NCBI GenBank assembly: GCA_937894935.1 | Contig: CALAYC010000343.1 | Span: 1-6,492 of the forward strand | From: an uncultured Verrucomicrobiota bacterium | GTDB lineage: Bacteria > Verrucomicrobiota > Verrucomicrobiia > Limisphaerales > JADLHS01 | Direction: 5' to 3' | Length of the DNA stretch: 6,492 bases | Part shown: piece by piece, positions 1 to 5,497 of the stretch | Numbering within the stretch: position 1 is the first letter of the stretch | How the letters are laid out: each line of letters begins with the position of its first letter | Made by a program: the position numbers and the translations under genes | Notes under the pieces: model-generated | Told to the model about the DNA's origin: nothing | The model's database searches: none | Seen by the model: the letters and a program-made list of their open reading frames with translations, nothing else

Positions 1-1
1 G

Positions 2-2290
2 GGTCACCCCCTCACCCGTCCTTCGGACACCCTCTCCCCCAATGGGGGAGAGGGACGGGGTGAGGGGGTAGCGCTCACCGACGCCAACAAGGTCATTGGC
101 ACGCCGCAATACATGTCGCCGGAGCAAATTCAAGCGCCCGGTGCGGTGGATCATCGTGCGGACATTTACGCCCTGGGCGTGGTGTTTTATCAAATGCTCA
201 CCGGCGAGTTGCCCGGCAAAAGGCTTGAACCGCCGTCGAACAAAGTCTCAATTGATGTGCGCCTTGATGAAGTGGTCTTGCGCGCTTTGGAGAAACGACC
301 AGAGCTTCGCTATCAACAGGCGAGCGACTTCAAAACGCAGGTCGAAACAATCGCCGCTTCACAATCCGCCAGCAGTTCTCCTCCCCACTCCCACGCGTGG
401 ATGTATCGCGGCGTGGATTACCGCTCCAAGACGAAGCTCTTCGGCCTGCCGCTGGTACACGTGACTTCGGGGCTTGATCCGGTCACGGGACGGCAACGCG
501 TCGCCAAAGGCATCATCGCCATCGGCGGTTTGGCGAAGGGCGTTATCGCTTTCGGTGGAATGGCAATGGGCGGCATCGCGTTCGGTGGCGGGGCGATTGG
601 TGTGATTGCGATCGGTGGCGGGGCACTGGGACTCATTTCCTTCGGCGGACTCGCCATCGGACTGCTCGCGGCAATGGGCGGTGGCGCGATTGGCCTCATT
701 GCCGCCGGTGGTGGGGCGCTGGGCTATCTGACGTATGGGGGTGGAACCATCGGGGTTCATGCCTATGACGCCATGACCCATGACCCGATGGCGGAACGAT
801 TCTTCCTGCCGTGGGTGAAGACCGTCTTCGCCAATATGCAGTGGCTTAACTTTGTGGTATTTGTGCCCTTGCTCGCGATCGGAGTTGGCGTGCCACTCTG
901 GCTGCAACGGCGGCAGAACTCCAGAGCCTTTCGCCCCAACGATGACGCGCCTCGGGGTATTCCGCCCATGGCGGCCAAGGCCAACGTCGACTGGCGAGCA
1001 ACCATTGCTCGTTCAGTGTTCACGGGAGCAATCCTTGGCGCGCTCACACTGGCGGTGGTTGCACTCATCACCTTCCTCATACCGGATTCCTTCAGCGCGA
1101 CGGCCCGCGTTAAGATGGAGCGACTGGTGCTCTCCGGCACTTCTCCACGCTACGATCCCTACGAAACCGAAAAGCAGATGGCTTTAATCCAGTCTGGCAT
1201 CATTCTCGATCGCGTCATCGAAACTCTCGACCTGAACGAGAAGTGGGGACTGAAGTATGAGGGCGATTGGAGACTCAGGAACTCGGCCGCCCTCAACGTC
1301 CTCCGGAAAAAAATGGACTTACGCCCGGTGCGAAACTCGGAATTGATGGACATTCGTGTCTTCAGTCCGAGCCCTTCTGAAGCGGCTGAGATCGCCAATG
1401 CCATTGCTGAGAGTTACCGGGACTTTCACAGCGACCAGGTGCGAGGCTATCAAAGGGCACCTAAACTGGTGCGACCTGGTGAACTCGTTGCCGCGGATGA
1501 GCCGACTTACTATCGGATCGAAATTGTCGAACGGGCCGTTCCGCCGCTGCAAGCCGCCCGCCCTAATCGCACGTTGAACTTGTTCATCGGCGCCGTTATC
1601 GCTGTACCACTTGGCATTGCAGCCTCCATCGTGACCTTGTTGTTCCTCGCGCTCAGCAGAATCGTGCCGGCAACAGCCTCTCGCCCGTCAGCAACGGCCG
1701 CTTCGCCCGCAACGGAACAGGCTGCGACGTTACCGGAATTCTCCTTCACCATCGCGATGACATACGCTGGAGCGCTGGTTTTAAGCGGACTGGGTGAATT
1801 GCTGGCCGGGCGCGTTCCGGGAAGATGGGTTATCGGCTCGTTTGTGATAGCGGGTTTTGCCTCGTTGGTGGGGGCATTCGTAACCAAACATCACGCTTCC
1901 AACCGCATACACCAGACCCTACGTCGACTCGGTGCGATCAGCGGACTCATAGCTGCATTGCCGGTGATGGGCTTTGCAATTTTCTTTCTGCACGCCATGG
2001 GCCAACAAAGCTTCAAATGGAATCCGTCCCTGAGCGAGTTTGTGGTCGTGGCTCTTTCGTGGCTGGGCACAGTGTTGCTGCCGCTGAGTTTCTGGCGATT
2101 GTCGCGTGGCGTTGCACGACAGCTGGGAATGGCTCTCCTCACCATGCTGTTTGTTGCTGGCTTGGGAGTCGCCGCGTGGGAAACCCACCGGCTCAAACAA
2201 GTCGCACGACAAAGGCGCGCCACGCAGCAAGCAGCTATCGAATCTCTTCGCAAGCGACCAGCAGTTCCCCCCCAGCGAACCGGCGTCTGA
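2..2290 (+). CDS. Membrane Ser/Thr protein kinase with glycine-rich decapeptides and Wzz-like domain (5' partial)
   Basis: This is the 3' part of a multidomain kinase; frame 2 is open from the window edge. Residues are counted from the Met at 113, which is internal and not the start. The kinase C-lobe covers about -12 to 80: GTPQYMSPEQ (subdomain VIII), D17-I-Y-A-L-G22 (IX) and Arg66 in LEKRPELRYQQA (XI). The ATP lobe, HRD and DFG lie upstream and are unseen. Next come a linker with FGLPLVHVTSGLDPVTGRQR (110-129), glycine-rich decapeptides (133-216) and a membrane helix (246-264). A Wzz/chain-length-determinant-like region runs from a helix at 302-323 to one at 488-514, with YDPYETEKQMALIQS, DLRPVRNSELMDIRVFS, EAAEIANAIAESYRDF and a proline-containing stretch before the second helix. 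About five more helices follow (545-688), then a basic tail. The kinase should be cytoplasmic and the Wzz loop extracytoplasmic. No bacterial tyrosine-kinase ATPase domain is visible. The stop at 2288-2290 is probably caused by a frameshift at the C7 run. The kinase call is strong; the Wzz assignment is by motif resemblance. Confidence 0.9.
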   Translation, partial: GHPLTRPSDTLSPNGGEGRGEGVALTDANKVIGTPQYMSPEQIQAPGAVDHRADIYALGVVFYQMLTGELPGKRLEPPSNKVSIDVRLDEVVLRALEKRPELRYQQASDFKTQVETIAASQSASSSPPHSHAWMYRGVDYRSKTKLFGLPLVHVTSGLDPVTGRQRVAKGIIAIGGLAKGVIAFGGMAMGGIAFGGGAIGVIAIGGGALGLISFGGLAIGLLAAMGGGAIGLIAAGGGALGYLTYGGGTIGVHAYDAMTHDPMAERFFLPWVKTVFANMQWLNFVVFVPLLAIGVGVPLWLQRRQNSRAFRPNDDAPRGIPPMAAKANVDWRATIARSVFTGAILGALTLAVVALITFLIPDSFSATARVKMERLVLSGTSPRYDPYETEKQMALIQSGIILDRVIETLDLNEKWGLKYEGDWRLRNSAALNVLRKKMDLRPVRNSELMDIRVFSPSPSEAAEIANAIAESYRDFHSDQVRGYQRAPKLVRPGELVAADEPTYYRIEIVERAVPPLQAARPNRTLNLFIGAVIAVPLGIAASIVTLLFLALSRIVPATASRPSATAASPATEQAATLPEFSFTIAMTYAGALVLSGLGELLAGRVPGRWVIGSFVIAGFASLVGAFVTKHHASNRIHQTLRRLGAISGLIAALPVMGFAIFFLHAMGQQSFKWNPSLSEFVVVALSWLGTVLLPLSFWRLSRGVARQLGMALLTMLFVAGLGVAAWETHRLKQVARQRRATQQAAIESLRKRPAVPPQRTGV
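5..70. repeat. Palindromic interspersed repeat inside the kinase reading frame
   Basis: This GC-rich inverted repeat can fold into a branched hairpin. The inner stem pairs 30-40 with 44-54 (11 perfect pairs) around the loop AAT. The outer stem pairs 6-17 with 58-69 (12 pairs). A small side hairpin, TCC-TTC-GGA, sits at 19-27. The CCCTCACCC / CCCTCTCCC / GGGGAGAGGG / GGGTGAGGG pattern resembles palindromic repeats that are usually intergenic in many bacterial genomes. Here the frame of the downstream kinase stays open through the whole element, which would be read as HPLTRPSDTLSPNGGEGRGE. It lies directly upstream of codons for ALTDANKVIGTPQYM. The left border and any target duplication cannot be judged because the window begins at the element. 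Confidence 0.85.
509..760 (+). repeat. Glycine-rich decapeptide repeat region, about 8 copies
   Basis: Within the kinase protein (residues 133-216 from the Met at 113) there is a tandem ten-residue repeat of the form G-[VIL]-[IL]-A-x-G-G-x-A-x. Example units are GIIAIGGLAK, GVIAFGGMAM, GGIAFGGGAI, GVIAIGGGAL and GLISFGGLAI. One unit is eleven residues long (GLLAAMGGGAI), and the last units degenerate (GYLTYGGGTI, GVHAYDA). At the DNA level this is a period of about 30 bases built from variants of GGTGGCGGGGCGATTGG. The segment is almost free of charge. Similar repeats occur in Verrucomicrobia kinases of this type as I recall them. Its structure is unknown; a glycine-zipper-like membrane association or a repetitive beta fold are both possible. 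Confidence 0.85.
2267..2273 (+). other. C7 homopolymer at a frameshift junction
   Basis: Seven consecutive C bases are read in the kinase frame as the end of ...VPPQRTGV-stop. With one C fewer, the kinase frame would continue as ...AVPPSEPASEGRTLLDWL and on into the HEAT-repeat coding stretch to 2873. The run therefore lies where the coding signal changes from frame 2 to frame 3. It could be a sequencing or assembly indel, a real inactivating insertion, a phase-variable tract, or a +1 slippage site on CCC codons. The sequence alone cannot decide between these. Confidence 0.75.
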
Positions 2291-2873
2291 AGGGCGGACG
2301 CTTTTAGACTGGCTCTCCGACATTGACTACGACCAGCCGGCGGAAAAGCGAGCCCGGGCGCAGAAAGCCATCAAGCAAATGGGCACGACCGCAATCCCGT
2401 TTCTTCTCGTTGATCTCGGCGCAAGCAATCCCCTCCAAATCAAGTATGAGCGGCAGGATGCGCGGTCAACAGACGAACGAGCGCGTCAGGCGACGTGGGC
2501 ATTTGACGCGCTTGGGGTCAGCGCCAAACCGGCCATCCCTCAACTTGAAGAACTTCTCGAAGTAACCCCCGGTTACGTTCCCAGTGCACTTGCCGGCATT
2601 GGTCGGGATGCGCTTCCCACCTTGTTGAAGGCTCTCACAAATAATGTTTTCTGGGTTCGCGACAACGCCGCCGCTGCCATTGCCAATGGCATCCATCAGG
2701 GAAAGTTCAACGGGCACGAAGCCATCGCTGCTTTGCCGATCGCCCTGAGTAATCTTTCGTACACGAACGCGACCAACAGTCTTTATGAAGCAAACACCCG
2801 GGCCCGTGCCGAATCGTTGATTCAAGCGATTCGAAGCGACCCGGCACTGGAAGCGCTTGAAAGCAAACGCTAG
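2274..2873 (+). CDS. HEAT-like repeat domain, probably the frameshifted 3' end of the kinase gene
   Basis: The frame-3 coding stretch gives 199 residues. It starts with SEPASEGRTLLDWLSDIDYD, which resembles the EP-x-Y-x-G-K-T-L-x-x-W-L segment that often follows a membrane anchor in Verrucomicrobia HEAT-repeat proteins. Helical-pair repeats follow: AQKAIKQMGTTAIPFLLVDL (29-48), ATWAFDALGVSAKPAIPQLEELL (73-95), ALAGIGRDALPTLLKALTNN (105-124) and VRDNAAAAIANGI...AIAALPIALSNL (128-161). HEAT repeats usually serve as protein-binding scaffolds; no enzyme motif is visible. As an independent gene it lacks a good start: the nearest upstream ATG in frame is at 2106, deep in the kinase gene, and the frame-3 peptide from there looks like a shadow of the kinase's last membrane helix. 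The next ATG, at 2379, would cut off the first repeat. The simplest reading is that it was the C-terminal domain of the preceding protein, separated by one extra C. A separate overlapping gene starting at 2106 is possible but less likely. Confidence 0.75.
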   Translation, partial: SEPASEGRTLLDWLSDIDYDQPAEKRARAQKAIKQMGTTAIPFLLVDLGASNPLQIKYERQDARSTDERARQATWAFDALGVSAKPAIPQLEELLEVTPGYVPSALAGIGRDALPTLLKALTNNVFWVRDNAAAAIANGIHQGKFNGHEAIAALPIALSNLSYTNATNSLYEANTRARAESLIQAIRSDPALEALESKR

Positions 2874-2913
2874 CTCAGTTCGTGAGTGATCGCCCCCTTA
2901 CGTTTCAAATCAG

Positions 2914-2940
2914 TATTCATCCGTGTCCATCCGTGGTTAA
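2914..2940. repeat. Interspersed ATCCGTG-type repeat
   Basis: The stretch ATTCATCCGTGTCCATCC followed by GTGGTTAA contains ATCCGTG twice (2919-2925 and 2929-2935) with a 10-base period. Read on the minus strand it gives the peptide NHGWTRMNTD, which is familiar as a spurious translation of a repeat found between genes in Verrucomicrobia, Planctomycetes and some other phyla. Here it fills most of the gap between the HEAT-coding stretch and the sigma-factor gene. Its final TAA (2938-2940) is the stop that closes the sigma-factor frame on the 5' side. Its function is unknown. Recognition rests on recall of the motif and was not searched. Confidence 0.65.
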
Positions 2941-2952
2941 AATAGCGCAGGT

Positions 2953-3702
2953 TTGACCTCCGAACATTCCAGTCAACCATCCAGCGCGCCGGGCGACATC
3001 TTCGCCACGACGCATTGGACGGTCGTGCTGGCTGCCGGACAACGGCACACGCCGCAATCCGATCTCGCGCTCGAACAACTCTGTCGCACCTATTGGTTTC
3101 CGCTTTATGCGTACGTGCGGCGGCGCGGCCACACAAAAGAAGACGCCGAAGATCTGGTTCAGGCGTTTTTCGAGCGATTCCTGGCCAAGAATTATCTCGA
3201 AGGCTTAAGCGCGGAACGCGGTCGGTTTCGCGCCTTTCTTCTGGCGGCGCTGAAAAACTTTCTCATCAACGATTGGAGAAAAACTCAGCGTCTCAAACGC
3301 GGTGGCGGCGAAACTGCGCTTTCACTCGATTGGGAAACGGCCGACACGAAATTTCAAGTCGCCGCCCAGGCTGAGCCAAGTCCCGATCAGGCGTACGATC
3401 GCGAGTGGGCATTGGCGTTATTGAGCAAAGTGATTGAACGTTTGCAGGCGGAATGCGCGGCAGATGGCAAAGCAAAGTTGTTCGAACAACTCAAGGTATT
3501 CCTCGCTGCAGGTAAAAGCGAAACGGCCCAAAGCGAAATCGCCAAAACTCTCGGCATGGAAGAAGGCGCAGTACGCGTGGCGGTGCACCGGTTGCGCAAG
3601 CGATATCGCCAGCTCTTGCGCGATGAAATCGCGAACACGTTGAGCGACCCGGCAATGGTTGACGAAGAAATGCGGGCCCTCTTCGGCGCTTTCGCGGTAT
3701 AG
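2953..3702 (+). CDS. RNA polymerase sigma factor, ECF-like (sigma-70 family)
   Basis: The 249-residue protein should direct RNA polymerase to a specific promoter set. The N-terminus carries FATTHWTVVLAAG (17-29), typical of a Verrucomicrobia/Planctomycetes ECF-like group. Region 2 covers about 38-110, with LCRTYWFPLYAYVRRRG, the acidic KEDAEDLVQAFFERFL (core polymerase contact) and RFRAFLLAALKNFLINDWRK (-10 recognition). After a linker, region 4 has the helix-turn-helix IAKTLGMEEGAVRVAVHRLRKRYRQLL (196-222; -35 recognition). The tail is DPAMVDEEMRALFGAF. The start is taken as TTG at 2953. A TAA lies five codons upstream in frame, and no ATG or GTG lies between that stop and the conserved N-terminal motif, so TTG is the only start that keeps it. 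No clear Shine-Dalgarno is seen (GCAGG at 2947-2951 is too close). No anti-sigma gene is adjacent; the upstream kinase is the likely signalling partner, by analogy with known ECF/kinase neighbours. Confidence 0.88.
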   Translation: MTSEHSSQPSSAPGDIFATTHWTVVLAAGQRHTPQSDLALEQLCRTYWFPLYAYVRRRGHTKEDAEDLVQAFFERFLAKNYLEGLSAERGRFRAFLLAALKNFLINDWRKTQRLKRGGGETALSLDWETADTKFQVAAQAEPSPDQAYDREWALALLSKVIERLQAECAADGKAKLFEQLKVFLAAGKSETAQSEIAKTLGMEEGAVRVAVHRLRKRYRQLLRDEIANTLSDPAMVDEEMRALFGAFAV

Positions 3703-3798
3703 ATAATTTCCGTCCGGGAAGATTTCCGCAACACAGTCGGGTCCATTTCGTGCATTGAAACGCCTTTGTTCGCGCGGATTCGCCGGTTTGCCCTCACC

Positions 3799-3827
3799 TT
3801 GACATCGCCTCGGGCATCCCGAACACT
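3799..3827 (+). promoter_or_regulatory. Candidate sigma-70 promoter for glyQS
   Basis: A perfect -35 hexamer TTGACA (3799-3804) is followed after 17 bases by AACACT (3822-3827), which matches TATAAT at three of six positions. If used, transcription would begin about 6 bases before the ATG at 3840, giving an almost leaderless mRNA. This fits the absence of a visible ribosome-binding site. The -10 is weak, so this is tentative. The rest of the gap (3703-3798) shows no clear hairpin terminator; ATTTCCG occurs twice, at 3706-3712 and 3722-3728. Confidence 0.35.
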
Positions 3828-3839
3828 GCCCGCTGCTTT

Positions 3840-5495
3840 ATGGCCGAGTCCAAAGAAAATCTGCAAATGGAGAAGATCGTGTCGCTGTGCAAACGGCGAG
3901 GATTCATTTATCAGTCATCCGAAATTTACAGCGGCATCAATGGCTTTTGGGACTACGGCCCAATGGGCGCGGAACTCAAACGCAACGTCAAAGAACTCTG
4001 GTGGAACACCATGACTCGCGAACGCGAGGATGTGGTCGGCCTCGACGCGACGATCATCATGTCGCCCGCCATCTGGAAAGCCAGCGGCCACGTGGATACG
4101 TTCAGCGATCCGATGTGCGATTGCAAAAAGTGCAAGAAACGCCATCGCGCGGATCAGCTTTGCGAAGAACAGGGATTAACGCTGAGCAAAGATGCCAATG
4201 GCAAATTCAGTCTTCCTGCCGGAACAAAATGCACCGGATGCGGCTCTACTGAACTGACCGAACCGCGGCCATTCAACCTGATGTTCAAAACGTACGTCGG
4301 GCCGGTTGAAAGCGAAGACAACGTCGCGTATCTCCGTCCGGAAACGGCGCAGGCCATTTTCGCGCAGTTCAAAAACGTGCTCGAAACGTCGCGCCAAAAA
4401 GTGCCGTTCGGCATCGCGCAAATCGGCAAAGCATTTCGCAACGAAGTGACGCCGCGCAATTTCACGTTCCGCTCGCGCGAATTCGAACAGATGGAACTCG
4501 AATTTTTCATCAAGCCCGATGAAGCCATCGAAGCGATTCACGGTAGTGTGGCCACCGTTCCGACGACCGGTCATCCCGGCGAGCCGCAGCCGAATTGGGG
4601 CTGGCAGGCGTGGCATCAATATTGGGTCGAAGAGCGCGTGCGTTTCTACGAAAGCATCGGGCTGTCGCGCGATACACTCGGTTTCCACATTCAAACGGCG
4701 GAAGAACTCGCGCACTACGCCCGCGCCACGACGGATATTCTGTTCAAGTTTCCGTTCAGTAAACGCGACGAGAACGGCGAATTGAAAGGCGAAGAGCTTG
4801 AAGGAATCGCCGCGCGCAGCGATTTCGATTTGTCGCAGCACCAACGTTTCTCCGGTAAGCCGATGGGGGTGTTCGATGAAGAATTGCGCACTGCGTGGGG
4901 CAAATTGCCGAAGGAAAAACAGGACGAACTCTGGCGGCGTTACTACGAAAATCGCAAAAAGTATCTGACGAAAATGGGTGTCGCCGAGGAAGCCGCTGCG
5001 AAGCAGGCGACGGAAGACGCAAACGGTCTGGCCAAGGGCCAATACATTCCGCACGTCATTGAACCCAGCGCCGGCGCGGATCGATTGATTCTCGCGCTCA
5101 TTGCGAACGCTTACACGGAAACCACCAAGACCGACGACAAAGGCAAGAGCGAGACGCTCGTGATGATGAAGTTTCATCCACGCGTGGCGCCGATTAAAGT
5201 CGCCGTGTTGCCGTTGCTCAAGAACAAGCCGGAACTGGTGAAGAAAGCGCTCGCCGTGCGCGACCTGTTGCGTCCGTGGATGAATGTGTTCTACGACGAC
5301 AGCGGCTCGATTGGCCGTCGTTACGCGCGTCAGGATGAAATCGGCACACCGTTCTGCGTGACGATTGATTTCGATACACTCGGCGAAAAACCGGAGTTAC
5401 TCGACACGGTGACGCTGCGCTACCGCGATGATGGCAAACAGGAGCGTCTGAAAATTTCTGAGTTGCGGGACTGGCTGTTGACGCGCATTCGTTGA
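3840..5495 (+). CDS. glyQS: Glycine--tRNA ligase, single-chain class II type
   Basis: This cytoplasmic enzyme charges tRNA-Gly with glycine using ATP. The 551-residue chain is the homodimeric type, not the alpha/beta tetramer. The N-terminus has KIVSLCKRRGFIYQSSEIY and GINGFWDYGPMGAELKRN (12-49). A probable metal-binding insert has C93/C95/C98 and C131/C134. Class II motif 2 is seen as FRNEVTPRNFTFRSREFEQM (199-218), the glycine-site region as AARSDFDLSQH (324-334), and motif 3 as HVIEPSAGADRLIL (405-418). The anticodon-binding domain is 446-551 (HPRVAPIKVAVLPL, DDSGSIGRRYARQDEIGTPF). A charged, probably helical stretch of about 45 residues (351-398) lies between the FDEE segment and motif 3, where shorter members have only a few residues. 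The start at 3840 precedes the conserved N-terminus; Met10 is an alternative. No Shine-Dalgarno is visible. No T-box leader is present. The gene is likely co-transcribed with the next one. Confidence 0.97.
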   Translation: MAESKENLQMEKIVSLCKRRGFIYQSSEIYSGINGFWDYGPMGAELKRNVKELWWNTMTREREDVVGLDATIIMSPAIWKASGHVDTFSDPMCDCKKCKKRHRADQLCEEQGLTLSKDANGKFSLPAGTKCTGCGSTELTEPRPFNLMFKTYVGPVESEDNVAYLRPETAQAIFAQFKNVLETSRQKVPFGIAQIGKAFRNEVTPRNFTFRSREFEQMELEFFIKPDEAIEAIHGSVATVPTTGHPGEPQPNWGWQAWHQYWVEERVRFYESIGLSRDTLGFHIQTAEELAHYARATTDILFKFPFSKRDENGELKGEELEGIAARSDFDLSQHQRFSGKPMGVFDEELRTAWGKLPKEKQDELWRRYYENRKKYLTKMGVAEEAAAKQATEDANGLAKGQYIPHVIEPSAGADRLILALIANAYTETTKTDDKGKSETLVMMKFHPRVAPIKVAVLPLLKNKPELVKKALAVRDLLRPWMNVFYDDSGSIGRRYARQDEIGTPFCVTIDFDTLGEKPELLDTVTLRYRDDGKQERLKISELRDWLLTRIR

Positions 5496-5497
5496 CG

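Noticed and set aside
5..70. Rho-independent terminator
   Set aside because: The hairpin has no following T run and lies inside an open kinase frame, so a repeat element is the better explanation.
418..699. Minus-strand ORF with a proline- and alanine-rich repetitive protein
   Set aside because: It is the antisense shadow of the glycine-rich decapeptide repeat; complements of Gly codons give Pro/Ala-rich peptides. The sense frame continues a recognised kinase protein.
2106..2266. Upstream extension of the HEAT-coding frame as a genuine overlapping N-terminus
   Set aside because: The peptide is Trp/Cys/Ser-rich without a sensible fold and overlaps the kinase's last membrane helix in another frame. 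HEAT-like coding character begins only at about 2274.
2870..3136. Minus-strand ORF containing NHGWTRMNTD
   Set aside because: This peptide is the usual spurious translation of an interspersed DNA repeat, and the rest overlaps the sigma-factor gene.
3706..3728. Direct repeat ATTTCCG as an operator
   Set aside because: Two seven-base copies 16 bases apart can occur by chance, and no matching regulator or wider symmetry is visible.
3703..3839. T-box riboswitch or attenuator before glyQS
   Set aside because: The gap is only 137 bases, with no T-box consensus, no specifier stem and no terminator hairpin with a U run.
4176..5177. Long (333-codon) minus-strand ORF
   Set aside because: It lies entirely opposite glyQS, whose class II motifs are unmistakable. 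Long antisense ORFs are common against GC-rich genes, and the peptide matches no family I recognise.
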